Assembly (NCBI GenBank): GCA_028695255.1
Contig: JAQVJI010000004.1
Span: forward strand, 1-59,779
Direction of reading: 5' to 3'
DNA from: Chromatiales bacterium
GTDB lineage: Bacteria > Pseudomonadota > Gammaproteobacteria > Ectothiorhodospirales > Ectothiorhodospiraceae
Length of the DNA stretch: 59,779 nucleotides
In this document: positions 28,225-38,696 of the stretch, piece by piece
How positions within the stretch are numbered: the first letter of the stretch is position 1
How the letters are laid out: every line of letters begins with the position of its first letter
Made by a program: the position numbers and the translations under genes
Notes under the pieces: model-generated
The model's database searches: none
The model's input: only the letters and a program-made list of their open reading frames with translations
Told to the model about the DNA's origin: nothing

Positions 28225-28719
28225 TCAGCCCATTTCGAGGTCGGCCTCGACCGCCTCGATGCCCTTGCGTGCGCACATCTCGTCGGTTGTGCCCGACGGC
28301 GCACCGCTGACCCCGATGCCGCCCAGGATCGAACCCGCGGCGTGAATCGGCAGACCGCCGGCCGAGAACACCAGCCCCTGCACCTTGCCGACCGAGAACG
28401 GCTGCGTGAAGCGGTCCTGCATCTGCGACAGCGGGCCGTTGAAGGACAGCGCGGTGTAGGCCTTCTGGCGGCTGATTTCGAGCGTGAGATCCATCGCCAG
28501 GGTGTCGCGCATGACGACCTGGATGTTGCCGCCGCGATCGACGATGGTGACGGCCACGTTGACGCCCTCGGCACGACAGGCGGCGATGGTGGCCTGCGCC
28601 ATGCGCACGGCGACGTCGGTCGTCATACGCTTGACGTTGATGGTCGAGGGGCCTTCGGCCTGGGCGGCCGGCAGTGCGAGCGACAGGGCCAGTGCGGCCA
28701 GGGTGGTCTTGATTCGCAT
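28225..28719 (-). CDS. GlcG/HbpS-family (DUF336) periplasmic protein
   Basis: 164 residues. A signal peptide ends at LPAAQAEG, so it is exported. DUF336 domain: ACRAEGVNVAVTIVDRGGNIQVVMR, a DLTLEISRQKAYTALSF segment, and VFSAGGLPIHAAGSILGGIGVSGAPSGTTDEMCAR near the C-terminus. Relatives bind haem (HbpS) or cobalamin-type cofactors (PduO C-terminal part), or are of unknown role (GlcG). A GAGGAGA ribosome site precedes the ATG. It follows dgkA by 36 bases and may be its co-transcript. Confidence 0.88.
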   Translation of the reverse strand: MRIKTTLAALALSLALPAAQAEGPSTINVKRMTTDVAVRMAQATIAACRAEGVNVAVTIVDRGGNIQVVMRDTLAMDLTLEISRQKAYTALSFNGPLSQMQDRFTQPFSVGKVQGLVFSAGGLPIHAAGSILGGIGVSGAPSGTTDEMCARKGIEAVEADLEMG

Positions 28720-28755
28720 GGGTGTTCTCCTCTGGTGGACAGGGATGGTTGTTAT

Positions 28756-29121
28756 TCAGGACAGCAACACCAGCATCCAGATGATCGCCGCATTCAGCAA
28801 CGACATGAAAACCGCCGCCGAACCCATGTCCTTGGCCCGGGCGGACAGCGTATGAATCTCGCCGCCGAAACGATCGATCGCGGCCTCGATGCCGGAGTTG
28901 AGCAGTTCGACAATCAGGATCAGGAAAAGACTCCCGATCAACAGCGCCCGTTCCACGCCCGTTTCGCCGAGCCACAGCGCGAGCGGCAGGCCGATCACGA
29001 CCAGGATCAGCTCCTGGCGGAAGGCCTCTTCGTGCCGGTAGGTCGAGCGCAGACCCTGCCAGGAATAACCCAGTGCCTTGACGATGCGCGTGAATCCGCG
29101 ATTGCCGCTCGCCGCCATCAC
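28756..29121 (-). CDS. dgkA: Diacylglycerol kinase
   Basis: 121 residues, three membrane helices. The DgkA signature is seen: EAAFRQE-like [10 protein letters not shown] with the catalytic-region Glu, and the [16 protein letters not shown] motif with the conserved Glu/Asn/Asp, followed by [10 protein letters not shown]. It phosphorylates diacylglycerol released by membrane-derived oligosaccharide or LPS modification, returning it to phospholipid synthesis. The start overlaps the gcvPB stop by four bases (ATGA). Confidence 0.95.
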   Translation of the reverse strand: MMAASGNRGFTRIVKALGYSWQGLRSTYRHEEAFRQELILVVIGLPLALWLGETGVERALLIGSLFLILIVELLNSGIEAAIDRFGGEIHTLSARAKDMGSAAVFMSLLNAAIIWMLVLLS

Positions 29122-30566
29122 GCCGCTCCCTGGTAGCGCACGTCGAGTTCGCGCGCCGCGCGCACCTCGTCGAAGCGCCGGTTCGGCAGCGTATAGGGCG
29201 CGCCCTTGAGACGATCGGGATCGCTCATCGCCTCGTCGAGAATGGAGGCCATCGCGTCGACGAAGGCATCCAGCGTCTCACGACTCTCGGTCTCGGTCGG
29301 TTCGATGAGCAGACACTCCGGCACCAGCAGCGGGAAGTACGTCGTCGGCGCATGCATGTCGTGATCGAGCAGGCGCTTGGCGACGTCCATTGCCGTGACG
29401 CCGCGCTCCTTCGCCAGACGCCGCAGCGTGACGATGAACTCGTGCGTCGCGCGCCGGTCCGGAAACGCCGGCTCGAAACCCTTCTCCTTCAAACGCGCCA
29501 TCAGGTAGTTGGCGTTGAGGGTCGAGTACTCGGCCACGCGGCGCACGCCCTCGCGCCCGAGCAGGCGCAGATAGACGTAGGCGCGCAGCAGCACGCCCGC
29601 GTTGCCGGCGAAGGCCGACAGGCGCCCGATGCTGCGCGGTCGGTCGCGTTCGTCCAACCAGCGGTATTGCCCGCCCTCGCGCGCGACCACCGGCAGCGGC
29701 AGGAACGGCAGCAGACGTTCGGACACGCCCACCGCGCCCGAACCCGGCCCGCCGCCACCGTGCGGGGTGGAGAAGGTCTTGTGCAGATTGAGGTGGATGA
29801 CGTCGAAGCCCATGTCGCCCGGCCGCACGAGGCCGAGGATCGCATTGAGATTGGCGCCGTCGTAATACAGCAGCCCGCCCGCCTCGTGCACGATGCGCGC
29901 GATCTCGGCGATGCGCCGTTCGAACACGCCGAGCGTGGAGGGATTGGTGAGCATGAGTCCCGCCGTCTGCGGACCGACCGCGGCACGCAACGCATCGAGA
30001 TCGACGTCGCCGGAGGCATCGGTCGGAATCTCGCGCACCGTGTAGCCGCACATGGTTGCGGTGGCGGGATTGGTGCCGTGCGCGGCGTCCGGCACCAGCA
30101 CCTCGGTGCGCGCCGTATCGCCGCGCGACAAATGATACGCGCGGATCATCGCCATGCCGGCGAACTCGCCCTGCGCACCCGCCATCGGCGTCAGCGACAC
30201 GCCCTTCATGCCGGTGATGCTGCCGAGCATCTGCTGCAACTCGTGCAGGCAGGCCAGATAACCCTGCGCCTGCGGCGCCGGCGTGAGCGGATGCCGGTCG
30301 AGAAAACCCGGCAGCAGCGCAGCGCTGTTGCAGGCACGCGGGTTGTACTTCATGGTGCAGGAACCCAGCGGATAGAACTGGGTGTCGACCGAGAAGTTCT
30401 TCTGCGACAGGCGCGTGTAATGCCGCACCGCGTCCAACTCGGATACCTGCGGCAGGGCCGCAGGTCGGGCGCGCCGGAAACGCTCCGGCACCGACGAGAC
30501 CGGCGCATGCAGCGGTGCCTGCGTCGGCGCCCGGCGCGCGGCGCGCGAACGTTCGAAGATCAGCAT
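29118..30566 (-). CDS. gcvPB: Glycine dehydrogenase (decarboxylating) subunit 2
   Basis: 482 residues from ATG at 30566, giving the family start [18 protein letters not shown]. An upstream ATG at 30596 touches the tpx stop (TGATG) and would add ten residues. The PLP-binding lysine is in [22 protein letters not shown]. This is the C-terminal half of the P-protein, which is split in two in this lineage. It decarboxylates glycine and loads the aminomethyl group on GcvH. The partner gcvPA lies upstream beyond tpx. Confidence 0.95.
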   Translation of the reverse strand: MLIFERSRAARRAPTQAPLHAPVSSVPERFRRARPAALPQVSELDAVRHYTRLSQKNFSVDTQFYPLGSCTMKYNPRACNSAALLPGFLDRHPLTPAPQAQGYLACLHELQQMLGSITGMKGVSLTPMAGAQGEFAGMAMIRAYHLSRGDTARTEVLVPDAAHGTNPATATMCGYTVREIPTDASGDVDLDALRAAVGPQTAGLMLTNPSTLGVFERRIAEIARIVHEAGGLLYYDGANLNAILGLVRPGDMGFDVIHLNLHKTFSTPHGGGGPGSGAVGVSERLLPFLPLPVVAREGGQYRWLDERDRPRSIGRLSAFAGNAGVLLRAYVYLRLLGREGVRRVAEYSTLNANYLMARLKEKGFEPAFPDRRATHEFIVTLRRLAKERGVTAMDVAKRLLDHDMHAPTTYFPLLVPECLLIEPTETESRETLDAFVDAMASILDEAMSDPDRLKGAPYTLPNRRFDEVRAARELDVRYQGAA

Positions 30567-30595
30567 GGATCGGTCCGGTGACATCGGTCTGGTCA

Positions 30596-31096
30596 TCAAC
30601 CCAGGGCCGCGATGGCCTTGTCGTAGTCGGGCTCCTGCGTGATTTCCGGCACCAGCTCCGTGTAGGCCACCTTGCCGTTGTCGTCGACCACCACCACCGC
30701 GCGGGCGGTGATGCCGGCGAGCGGGCCGTCCTCGATCAGCACGCCGTAGTCCTTGGCGAACTTGCGATCGCGCATCATGGACAAGGTCACGACCTTGTCG
30801 ACGTTCTCGGCGGCGCAGAAGCGCGATTGCGCGAACGGCAGATCGGCGGACACGATGAGCACCGTCACGTCGTCGCGGTTGGCGACCAGTTCGTTGAACT
30901 TCTTGGTCGAGGTCGCGCAGACGCCCGTGTCGAGGCTCGGCACGATGTTGAGCAGCAGCTTCCTGCCCTTGTAGTCGCCGAGCGACACGTCCTGCAGGTC
31001 CTTGTTCACGAGATTGAAGTCGGGCGCCTTCTTACCGGTCTTCGGCAGGTCGTCGTTGGTGTGGATCTTGTTGCCCTGGAGAGTGATCTTGGCCAT
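30596..31096 (-). CDS. tpx: Thiol peroxidase (Tpx-type peroxiredoxin)
   Basis: 166 residues from ATG at 31096 with AGAGGAA upstream. Atypical 2-Cys peroxiredoxin: the peroxidatic Cys is in [17 protein letters not shown] and the resolving Cys in [26 protein letters not shown] is the Tpx signature. It reduces hydroperoxides, probably with thioredoxin, in the periplasm or cytoplasm; no signal peptide is seen. It is inserted between gcvPA and gcvPB and touches gcvPB. Confidence 0.95.
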   Translation of the reverse strand: MAKITLQGNKIHTNDDLPKTGKKAPDFNLVNKDLQDVSLGDYKGRKLLLNIVPSLDTGVCATSTKKFNELVANRDDVTVLIVSADLPFAQSRFCAAENVDKVVTLSMMRDRKFAKDYGVLIEDGPLAGITARAVVVVDDNGKVAYTELVPEITQEPDYDKAIAALG

Positions 31097-31171
31097 GGTC
31101 TGTTCCTCTTCGACTGGATTGCGTGATCGGGATGATTCGGTCGCGGGCATGGCCCGCGCCTGCGGCGGTTG

Positions 31172-32527
31172 TCAGCCGGCCAGCAGTTCTTTCAACACCT
31201 GAGCGTAGCGGTCGAGGTCGGCCGGCGTCCGCGTCTCGGTGACACAGACGAGCAGACAGTCGGCGAGTTCCGGGTAATCGCGCCCGAGCGCATAACCGCC
31301 GACCACGCCGCGTGCTGCCATCGCCTCGACGACCCCGGCGGCATCGCGATCGAGCCGTAATACCACTTCATGGAAATGCTCGCCCGCGAAGGCCGGATGC
31401 ACGCCGAGCGGCACCAGACGTTCGACCAATGTCTGCGTGTTGGCGCTGCACTGCGCCGCCACCCGCTCCAGACCCTCGGCCCCGAGCAGCGCCATGTGGA
31501 TGGTGGCGGCAGTCACCAGCAAACCCTGGTTGGTGCAGATGTTCGAGGTCGCCTTGGAACGGCGGATGTGCTGTTCGCGCGCCTGAAGCGTGAGCACGAA
31601 TCCGGGGCGGCCGTCGGCATCGACGGTACGCCCGACCAGCCGGCCGGGCATCTGCCGCACGTGTTCCTTGCGGCAGCACAGGAAACCGAAATACGGACCG
31701 CCGTGCGACAGCGGCGAGCCGAGCGGCTGACCGTCGCCGCAGACGATGTCGGCGCCCTTGCTGCCCCATTCGCCGGGCGGCTTGAGCAGCGCGAGACTGA
31801 CCGGGTTCACGAGCGCGATGACGAGCGCGCCGTTGCGTTCGGCCCAGGCGGTGAGTTCGTCGACCTCTTCGTAGACGCCGAAGAAGTTCGGCTGCGGCAC
31901 GACGATGGCGGCGAATTCCTGACCCTCGTGCGCAGCCAGCGCGGCCGCGTCGATGCCGCCGCTCGCCGCGCCGTAGGGCAGTTCCACCAGTTCGATGTTC
32001 TGCGGTTCGACGATCGCGCGTACCGTCGCGCGGTAGGCCGGATGCACGGTCTGCGGCATCAGCACGCGCCGCGATTCGCTGCGGCGTTGTGCGCGCACCG
32101 CCATCAGCACCGCCTCGGCCAGCGCCGAGGCACCGTCGTAGAGCGAGGCGTTGGAGATGTCCATGCCGGTGAGCGCGCACATCATCGATTGGTATTCGTA
32201 GATGATCTGCAGGGTGCCCTGGCTCGCCTCCGGCTGATATGGCGTGTAGGCGCTGTAGAACTCGCCGCGCGTGGCGATCGCCCACACGGCGGCCGGGATG
32301 TGATGGTCGTAGGCGCCGGCGCCGACGAAGTTCAACGGCGCATCGCCGCCCGCGCGCTCGCGCATCAGGCGCATGACCTCCATCTCGGACAATGCCGACG
32401 GCAGGTCCTGCGGCACCTCGGAACGCAAAGCCGCCGGAATCTCGTCGAACAGGTCGTCGATGTGCTCGACGCCGATGGCGGCGAGCATCTCGCGCACGTC
32501 GGCCTCGGTATGCGGAATGAAGGGCAC
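31172..32527 (-). CDS. gcvPA: Glycine dehydrogenase (decarboxylating) subunit 1
   Basis: 451 residues from a GTG start ([15 protein letters not shown]). N-terminal half of the P-protein: [55 protein letters not shown] and [13 protein letters not shown] are conserved. It lacks the PLP lysine, which is on GcvPB. It starts 21 bases after gcvH. Genes gcvT-gcvH-gcvPA-tpx-gcvPB give the T, H and P components; the L-protein (lipoamide dehydrogenase) is not in this window. Confidence 0.96.
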   Translation of the reverse strand: MPFIPHTEADVREMLAAIGVEHIDDLFDEIPAALRSEVPQDLPSALSEMEVMRLMRERAGGDAPLNFVGAGAYDHHIPAAVWAIATRGEFYSAYTPYQPEASQGTLQIIYEYQSMMCALTGMDISNASLYDGASALAEAVLMAVRAQRRSESRRVLMPQTVHPAYRATVRAIVEPQNIELVELPYGAASGGIDAAALAAHEGQEFAAIVVPQPNFFGVYEEVDELTAWAERNGALVIALVNPVSLALLKPPGEWGSKGADIVCGDGQPLGSPLSHGGPYFGFLCCRKEHVRQMPGRLVGRTVDADGRPGFVLTLQAREQHIRRSKATSNICTNQGLLVTAATIHMALLGAEGLERVAAQCSANTQTLVERLVPLGVHPAFAGEHFHEVVLRLDRDAAGVVEAMAARGVVGGYALGRDYPELADCLLVCVTETRTPADLDRYAQVLKELLAG

Positions 32528-32548
32528 GGGATCTTTCTCGACGTGGTT

Positions 32549-32938
32549 TCAGTCGGCGCTCGCGACGGCTGCGTAATCGGCCGCACTCAGCAACGCGTCG
32601 ATCGCGGACGCGTCGTCGGCCTTGATGCGGAACAGCCAGCCGTCGGCATAGGGTTCCGAATTGACCAGCTCGGGGCTGTCGGCGAGCGCGTCATTGACCG
32701 CGACGATCTCGCCGTTCACCGGCGCATAGACGTCGGAGGCGGCCTTCACCGATTCCACCACGGCGCAGGCCTCGCCGGCCTTCACCTGCCGGCCGACCTT
32801 CGGCAGCTCGACGAACACCAGATCACCCAGCAATTCCTGGGCGTGGTCACTGATGCCCACCGTGCATGTGCCATCGGACTCCGCGCGCAGCCACTCGTGG
32901 CTCTTGGCGTACTTGAGTTCGGCAGGAACGTTGCTCAT
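32549..32938 (-). CDS. gcvH: Glycine cleavage system H protein
   Basis: 129 residues from ATG at 32938, overlapping the gcvT stop (ATGA). The lipoyl-attachment lysine is in the [16 protein letters not shown] motif (about residues 60-75). It shuttles the aminomethyl group between P-, T- and L-proteins. Family length and start ([11 protein letters not shown]) fit. Confidence 0.97.
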   Translation of the reverse strand: MSNVPAELKYAKSHEWLRAESDGTCTVGISDHAQELLGDLVFVELPKVGRQVKAGEACAVVESVKAASDVYAPVNGEIVAVNDALADSPELVNSEPYADGWLFRIKADDASAIDALLSAADYAAVASAD

Positions 32939-34044
32939 GTTGGTCTCCCGGTTGCAGTGGTTTCGATACAGGATTTTCCGTGCCGCGCGAAGGGCGGGCG
33001 CACCACGCGCGCCGGCTGCCAGTTGCCACGGATTTCTACTTCGCAGCGATCCCCGGTTTCGAGCGGCACGCGGGCCAGTGCGATCGACAGCCCGAGCGTG
33101 GGCGAGAAACTGCCGCTGGTGGTGATGCCTTCGGCGCCGCCGGCGATGCGCACGCGCTGATGGGCACGCAGCACGCCCCGGCCTTCGAGCACCAGCCCGA
33201 CGAAACGCGTCGGGACGCCGCGCGAGCGCTGTTCTTCCAGCGCGGCGCGGCCGATGAAATCGCGTTCCTCCGGTTTCCAGGCCACGGTCCAGGCCAGCCC
33301 GGATTCGAGCGGCGTCACCGTCTCGTCCATGTCCTGGCCGTACAGGTTCATGCCCGCCTCGAGACGCAGCGTGTCGCGCGCGCCGAGTCCGGCCGGGCGC
33401 ACGCCGGTATCGAGCAACGCGCGCCACAATGCCGCGATGTCGGCGGCGGGCACCATCATCTCAAAACCGTCTTCACCGGTATAGCCGGTGCGGGCCACCA
33501 TCTGCGGACCGACCTCGCAGGCGTGGAACGGCGACAGCGCCGCCACGGCGTCGCGATCCCGTTCCTGAAACAGCGCCAGCACGCGCTCGCGCGCCTGCGG
33601 TCCCTGCACCGCCAGCATCGCCAGATCCTTGCGCTCGTTGATCTGCACACTGCCAGGCAGGCGCTCACGCAACCATGCCAGATCCTTGTCGCGCGTACCG
33701 GCATTTACCACCAGGCGAAAACGACTGTCGTCCAGGCGGTACACGATCAGGTCGTCCTTCACCCCGCCCTGCTCGTTCAGCATACAGGCGTACAGCGCCG
33801 CACCGGGCGACTGCAACCTGGCGACGTCGTTGGCGAGCAGATGGCGCAGACCGGCCTCGGCCTCGATGCCCTGAAAATCCACGATGCCCATGTGGGAGAC
33901 GTCGAACATGCCCGCGGCCTGCCGCACGGCGTGATGTTCCTCGATCTGCGAACCGTAGTGGACGGGCATCGACCAGCCGGCGAAATCGACCATGCGGGCG
34001 CCGGCCTCGATGTGCTGTTCATATAAAGGTGTGCGTAGGGTCAT
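32935..34044 (-). CDS. gcvT: Aminomethyltransferase (glycine cleavage T protein)
   Basis: 369 residues. It transfers the methylene group from GcvH to tetrahydrofolate. Conserved parts: [30 protein letters not shown] (with the catalytic Asp further on), [15 protein letters not shown] and [17 protein letters not shown]. First gene of the glycine-cleavage operon. The 93-base gap to the upstream ubi gene is too short for a full glycine riboswitch, and none of its conserved core was seen. Confidence 0.96.
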   Translation of the reverse strand: MTLRTPLYEQHIEAGARMVDFAGWSMPVHYGSQIEEHHAVRQAAGMFDVSHMGIVDFQGIEAEAGLRHLLANDVARLQSPGAALYACMLNEQGGVKDDLIVYRLDDSRFRLVVNAGTRDKDLAWLRERLPGSVQINERKDLAMLAVQGPQARERVLALFQERDRDAVAALSPFHACEVGPQMVARTGYTGEDGFEMMVPAADIAALWRALLDTGVRPAGLGARDTLRLEAGMNLYGQDMDETVTPLESGLAWTVAWKPEERDFIGRAALEEQRSRGVPTRFVGLVLEGRGVLRAHQRVRIAGGAEGITTSGSFSPTLGLSIALARVPLETGDRCEVEIRGNWQPARVVRPPFARHGKSCIETTATGRPT

Positions 34045-34137
34045 GCGGGACGGGTTCCGTCAGGAAGGGGGCCGGGAATGATGCTGGCAGTTTGGCGGCT
34101 GCGGCGCAACCGCGGGCCAACACCGCGGGCGAGTCGC

Positions 34138-35340
34138 CTACGCGCGGGCCAGGCTCGGCAATTCGCCCGCGAGCCCCATCGCGCGACGGATCAATCCGCG
34201 CTTGAGCGGGCCGATGCGGTCGACCACGTCGAGACCGGTGTTGCGCAGCCATTGCACGGGCGGCAGCGGGTTGCCGAACAGTGCACGAAAACCCTCCATC
34301 GCCCGCATCATGATGATGTCCTCGCCGCGGCGCGCGCGCTCGTAACGGCGCAACACGCGCAGGTCGCCGAGATCACGGCCGCCGGCCCCGAGCAAGACGT
34401 CGGCGAGCGTCGCGGCATCCATGAGACCGAGGTTGACGCCCTGGCCGGCCAGCGGATGAATGGTGTGCGCCGCATCGCCGACCAACGCGACGCGCGGACG
34501 CACGTAGACGCCGGCCTGCGAGCCGCGCAAAGGAAACGCACCGCGCGAGCCGCTGTCGATGATCGTGCCCAGACGATGCGCGAAGGCCTCGCCGAGCACT
34601 TCGCGAAAGGCCGCGTCGTCCAGCGCCATGATTTCCTCGGCGTGTGCCTCGCCGGTCGACCAGACGATCGAGCACTGGCCGTCGGACAAGGGCAGGAAGG
34701 CGAGCGGACCAGCGGGCAGGAAACGCTGCCAGGCGGTGGCAAGATGCGGCAGTTCGGTGGCGACGGTGCAGGTGACGGCCTGCTGGTGATAGCTGTGGAT
34801 CTCGACCGCGATGCCGGCCAGTTCGCGCAGACGCGAACGCGCGCCGTCGGCGCCGACCGCCAGCGGCGCCTCCAGTACGCGACCGTCGTCCAGGCGCACG
34901 CGCGCCGCACGGTCGTCGACGTCCAGCCCGGCCAGCGCGGCGGGGCAGAACAGCGTGATCGCGGGCAGACGGCGTACGCCGTCCAGCAGCGCGAGCTGGA
35001 TGACGCGGTTCTCGATGATGTGGCCGAGATCGGGTTCACCGATCTCCTCGGCGTGAAAGCGGATCACACCGGAACCGGCCGCATCCCACACCTCCATCGC
35101 CTGATAGGGACTGATGCGGCGTGTGCGCATGCCGCGCCAGGCGTCGAGGCGTTCGAACACGCGCTGCGAGGCGCGCGTAATCGCAGAGACGCGGATGTCG
35201 TGCGGCTGCGCGGAATCGAAGGCCGGCGGTTCCGCCGCCTCCAGCAACGCCACGCGCAGGTCGGCGCGCGCGAGCGCCAGCGCGAGCGCCGAACCCACCA
35301 TGCCACCGCCGACGATGACGACGTCGAAGCGCTGAATCAT
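34138..35340 (-). CDS. UbiI/UbiF-type ubiquinone-biosynthesis FAD hydroxylase
   Basis: 400 residues from ATG at 35340, overlapping the ubiH stop (ATGA). FAD motifs of the UbiH/COQ6 family: FDVVIVGGGMVGSALALALA, the GADGARSRLRELAGI (DG) motif, and VALVGDAAHTIHPLAGQGVNLGLMDAATL (GD). Members hydroxylate C1, C5 or C6 of the ubiquinone ring. By gene order (pepP-ubiH-ubiI) it is the C5 hydroxylase UbiI, but the exact position cannot be fixed from sequence. No signal peptide; a soluble or membrane-associated enzyme of the Ubi complex. Confidence 0.9.
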   Translation of the reverse strand: MIQRFDVVIVGGGMVGSALALALARADLRVALLEAAEPPAFDSAQPHDIRVSAITRASQRVFERLDAWRGMRTRRISPYQAMEVWDAAGSGVIRFHAEEIGEPDLGHIIENRVIQLALLDGVRRLPAITLFCPAALAGLDVDDRAARVRLDDGRVLEAPLAVGADGARSRLRELAGIAVEIHSYHQQAVTCTVATELPHLATAWQRFLPAGPLAFLPLSDGQCSIVWSTGEAHAEEIMALDDAAFREVLGEAFAHRLGTIIDSGSRGAFPLRGSQAGVYVRPRVALVGDAAHTIHPLAGQGVNLGLMDAATLADVLLGAGGRDLGDLRVLRRYERARRGEDIIMMRAMEGFRALFGNPLPPVQWLRNTGLDVVDRIGPLKRGLIRRAMGLAGELPSLARA

Positions 35341-36596
35341 GTCCGATCTCCTGCACGCAGGGCATCGAGATCGCCGCCGCGCGCCAGCAGCGGCAGGCGT
35401 CCGCGCAGGCCCATGCCCTGACGCGCGAACCAGTGACGCAGTGACGGACACAGATCCATGCCCACGAGCCCGACGCCGCGCAGATGACCGAAACCGGGCC
35501 AGGGATTGGTGAACACGCGCACCAGCGCATCGGTCATGCGCACGACCGTATCGAGATCGTCACGGCGCCACGCCTGATAGCGTTCGAGCAATGCGGGATC
35601 GCCCGGATCGCCGCCGTTCGCGACTGTCTCGTACAGCAGCTCGGTCAGAACGGCGACGTCGCGCAGCGCGAGATTGAGTCCCTGCCCAGAAACCGGATGA
35701 ATGGTATGCGAGGCATTGCCGACCAGCACCAGGCGATGCGCGATGTCCGTCTCCGCGCGCAACAGCGACAGCGGATAGCTCGCACGCGCACCCATCTTCA
35801 CGCAACGGCCGAGGCGATGACCGAAGCGCGCATGCAGTTCGGAAAGAAAGGCCGCATCGTCGAGCGCGAGGGTCTCTTCGAGTCGGTCGTCGGGGCGCGT
35901 CCATACCAGCGCACAGCGCCCGCCGCTCATCGGCAGCAGGGCGAGCGGACCGTCGTCGGTGAAGCGTTCGTAGGCGACGTGTTCGTGATGCCGCTGCGGC
36001 GTGACGTTCGCGATCACGGCGGTCTGGTGATAGGGCGTTTCGTGCACGCCGATGCCGGCCATCTCGCGCAGTTCGGAGCGGCTGCCGTCGGCCGCCACCA
36101 GCAGGTGCGTGGTCAGTGTGCGTTCACCGTCGGCGGTATCGACGCGCAAACGCAGCCGGTCGCCCGCGTCCTCGAAGCTGCGGATACGTGCCGGCATCCA
36201 CCTGCTCACGGCCGCGTCGGCGAGCGCCGCCGTCAACACGCGGCCGAGCGCGCGATTCTCGACCACGTAGCCGAGCGCCGGCACACCCTCCTCGCGATGG
36301 TCCATGCGCGTGACGCCGAAGTGTCCGCGCTGCGAGACGTGGATGCGCAGGATCGGCGTCGCATCGGCCTCCAGTTCCCGCCACAGGCCGAGCCCCTCGA
36401 ACACGCGCCGCGAACCCATCGCCACCGCGGTGGCGCGGTCGTCGTAGCTCGGCTGGCCCGGCAGTTCGTAGGCATGCGCCTCGATCACCGCCACGCGCAG
36501 GCCGCTGCCGGCGAGCGCGATGCCGAGCGTCGCACCGACCAGCCCGCCGCCCGCGATGGTCACGTCGAAGTCGGTGTTCGGGGTTGCGTCACTCAT
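35337..36596 (-). CDS. ubiH: 2-octaprenyl-6-methoxyphenol hydroxylase UbiH
   Basis: 419 residues. FAD-dependent hydroxylase of ubiquinone synthesis, expected to act at C1. N-terminal dinucleotide site DVTIAGGGLVGATLGIALAG, VAADGSRSELREMAGI, and HRLVLVGNASHTIHPVSGQGLNLALRDVA, where GN replaces the usual GD. It is 22 bases after pepP and coupled to the next hydroxylase gene. It shares about the same length and fold as that neighbour, an old duplication typical of gammaproteobacteria. Confidence 0.92.
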   Translation of the reverse strand: MSDATPNTDFDVTIAGGGLVGATLGIALAGSGLRVAVIEAHAYELPGQPSYDDRATAVAMGSRRVFEGLGLWRELEADATPILRIHVSQRGHFGVTRMDHREEGVPALGYVVENRALGRVLTAALADAAVSRWMPARIRSFEDAGDRLRLRVDTADGERTLTTHLLVAADGSRSELREMAGIGVHETPYHQTAVIANVTPQRHHEHVAYERFTDDGPLALLPMSGGRCALVWTRPDDRLEETLALDDAAFLSELHARFGHRLGRCVKMGARASYPLSLLRAETDIAHRLVLVGNASHTIHPVSGQGLNLALRDVAVLTELLYETVANGGDPGDPALLERYQAWRRDDLDTVVRMTDALVRVFTNPWPGFGHLRGVGLVGMDLCPSLRHWFARQGMGLRGRLPLLARGGDLDALRAGDRT

Positions 36597-36618
36597 ATAT
36601 ATGTATCCGTGCGCGCCA

Positions 36619-37932
36619 TCATCGATCCGACATCAGTTCCTCGACCGCATCGGCGTCGCGCGGCAGGTCGTCGGTCAGGATCTCGTTGCCGTCGGCGGTG
36701 ATCAGCACGTCGTCCTCGATCCGGATGCCGATGTCCCAGTAACGCTTGGGCGCGCCGCGGGTGCCGGCCGCGACGTACAGGCCGGGCTCGATGGTGAGCG
36801 CCATGCCGGGTTCGAGCAGACGCCACTGATCGTCGAGCTTGTAGTCGCCGACGTCGTGCACGTCGAGTCCGAGCCAGTGGCCGGTGCGGTGCATGTAGTA
36901 CTTGCGATAGGCCTCGTCCTTGATGAGCTTGGCCGGCCGGCCCTTGAGCAGGCCGAGCGACACGAGACCGCGCGTGAGCGTGGTCACCGCCGCCGTGTGC
37001 GGATCGTTCCAGTGATTGCCGGGCAGTGCCTTGGCCACCGCCGCCGCATGTGCCTCCAGCACCAGCTCGTACAGTTCGCGCTGCGGTGGACTGAAGCGGC
37101 CGTTGACGGGGAAGGTGCGCGTGATGTCGCTGGCGTAGCCCTCGTGTTCGCAGCCGGCGTCGATCAGCAGCAGATCGCCGTCACGCAGCTCGCCGTCGTT
37201 TTCCGTGTAGTGCAGGATGCAGCCGTTGGCGCCGCCGCCGACGATCGGCGGATAGGAAGGCGTCATACCGTTGCGACGGAATTCGTACAGCAGTTCGGCC
37301 TCGACCTGGTATTCCATCATGCCGGGTTCGCACACTTGCATCGCACGCCGGTGCGCGGCCATCGCGACCTTCGCCGACTGGCGCATCGCGGCGACCTCGG
37401 CACGCGACTTGTGCAGCCGCATGTCGTGCAGCAGATATTCCAGCGACACGAACTCATGCGGCGGATGCACGCCCTTGCGGCCCTGCGCACGCAGGCGGTT
37501 GACCCAGCCCATCAGGCGCTGGTCGAATTCGGGATCGCGGCCGAGCGTGGTATAGACGCGACTGCGATCCTCCAGCAGGCCGGGCAGGATGTCGTCGATG
37601 TCGCCGATCGGAAAAGAATCGTCGGCGCCGTAGCGTTCGACCACCCCCTCCTGTCCGGCGCGACGCCCATGCCAGGTTTCCATCACCGGATCGCGCTCGC
37701 GGCAGAACACGATGTACTGACCCGGCCCACGCCCCGGCACCAGCACCGCCACCGCCTCCGGTTCCTGAAACCCGGTGAGATACAGGAAGTCGCTGTCCTG
37801 ACGGTACGGGTACTCGACGTCGTGATTGCGCAGACGCACCGGCGCGGCAGGGATCACCGCGATGGCACCGTCGCCCATGACGCGCATGAGCTGGTTGCGG
37901 CGACGGACGAATTCACGCGGGGGAATGGACAC
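36619..37932 (-). CDS. pepP: Xaa-Pro aminopeptidase P
   Basis: 437 residues from a GTG start at 37932 with GGAG eight bases upstream. It removes N-terminal residues next to proline. Pita-bread metal site: LLIDAGCEHEGYASDITRTFPV holds two Asp ligands, the His is in HRTGHWLGLDVHDVG, and the Glu ligands are in LTIEPGLYV and GIRIEDDVLIT. An N-terminal creatinase-like domain (SIPPREFVRRRNQLMR) is present. The ygfB-pepP-ubiH-ubiI order is conserved in gammaproteobacteria. Confidence 0.96.
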   Translation of the reverse strand: MSIPPREFVRRRNQLMRVMGDGAIAVIPAAPVRLRNHDVEYPYRQDSDFLYLTGFQEPEAVAVLVPGRGPGQYIVFCRERDPVMETWHGRRAGQEGVVERYGADDSFPIGDIDDILPGLLEDRSRVYTTLGRDPEFDQRLMGWVNRLRAQGRKGVHPPHEFVSLEYLLHDMRLHKSRAEVAAMRQSAKVAMAAHRRAMQVCEPGMMEYQVEAELLYEFRRNGMTPSYPPIVGGGANGCILHYTENDGELRDGDLLLIDAGCEHEGYASDITRTFPVNGRFSPPQRELYELVLEAHAAAVAKALPGNHWNDPHTAAVTTLTRGLVSLGLLKGRPAKLIKDEAYRKYYMHRTGHWLGLDVHDVGDYKLDDQWRLLEPGMALTIEPGLYVAAGTRGAPKRYWDIGIRIEDDVLITADGNEILTDDLPRDADAVEELMSDR

Positions 37933-37947
37933 TCGGAAAACTCCAGG

Positions 37948-38514
37948 CTATTGAAGACGCGGCGGCGCCTTGATCGGCTGCATCTCCTCGTTGAGGAGCA
38001 GCACGCCAGCACGCACATATTCGAGCACCTCCATGTAGGCGCGTTCGCTTTCCTCGTCCTCGTCCAGATCGAAACCCGCGCGCGCGATCTCCACCAGATC
38101 GCGCAGCACCTCGGCCGAGTCGGCGGGCAGGCGGCTGTCCTCGCTGATGCCACCCAGCGCCAGACCGTACAGATAGCCCTGACACCAGCGTCCGAGCGCA
38201 TCCACGCGCAGGCGCAACGAATCGTCGTCCCCCGGCAGCAGCAGTTCGAAGGCCATCGCCGGATCGTTCAATTGCAGGCGCGTGAGCGCAAACAGATGCG
38301 ACAGCATCTGCCGCGCATCTTCCATTACCTCCGGCGTCGCCTCGGCGGCATCGGCCGACAAAACCTCGCGTACCCAGGCCGCCTCGTCGGTTGCCAGATT
38401 GAGCGTCAGCATGCCGCACAAAGCGCCGTGACCCTCGGCCGCATCGGCGCGCGCACCGACGGCTTCGAGTACGGCGTCGACGGATTGGTAATCGGGCAAC
38501 CGATCGGATGACAT
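37948..38514 (-). CDS. ygfB: YecA/YgfB family protein (UPF0149)
   Basis: 188 residues from ATG at 38514 (MSSDRLPDYQSVDAVL). All-alpha UPF0149 fold: GHGALCGMLT, then LLLPGDDDSLRLRVDALGRWCQGYLYGL, and a C-terminal EDEESERAYMEVLEYVRAGVLLL segment. The function is not well defined; in Pseudomonas a homologue affects beta-lactam tolerance and regulation. The first gene of the pepP-ubi operon, divergent from the zapB-like gene. Confidence 0.92.
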   Translation of the reverse strand: MSSDRLPDYQSVDAVLEAVGARADAAEGHGALCGMLTLNLATDEAAWVREVLSADAAEATPEVMEDARQMLSHLFALTRLQLNDPAMAFELLLPGDDDSLRLRVDALGRWCQGYLYGLALGGISEDSRLPADSAEVLRDLVEIARAGFDLDEDEESERAYMEVLEYVRAGVLLLNEEMQPIKAPPRLQ

Positions 38515-38696
38515 CAGGGCGCCTCGTGGGCCGGTGGGGGAGCGGGACTCACCTCCGGCGGGAGGATGAGCGAACGGCACTCATCTTAACATCGGCGGCA
38601 CACGGCACGAACACCGTCATGCCATCCGGCGCGCACGTGTACCACCACTTTGCGACGCAAGTTGACGCCCTCCGGACCCAAGCCTAGTATTTGCCC

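Noticed and set aside
34045-34137. Glycine riboswitch ahead of gcvT
   Set aside because: Only 93 bases lie between the ubi gene and gcvT and I see no conserved glycine-aptamer core there.
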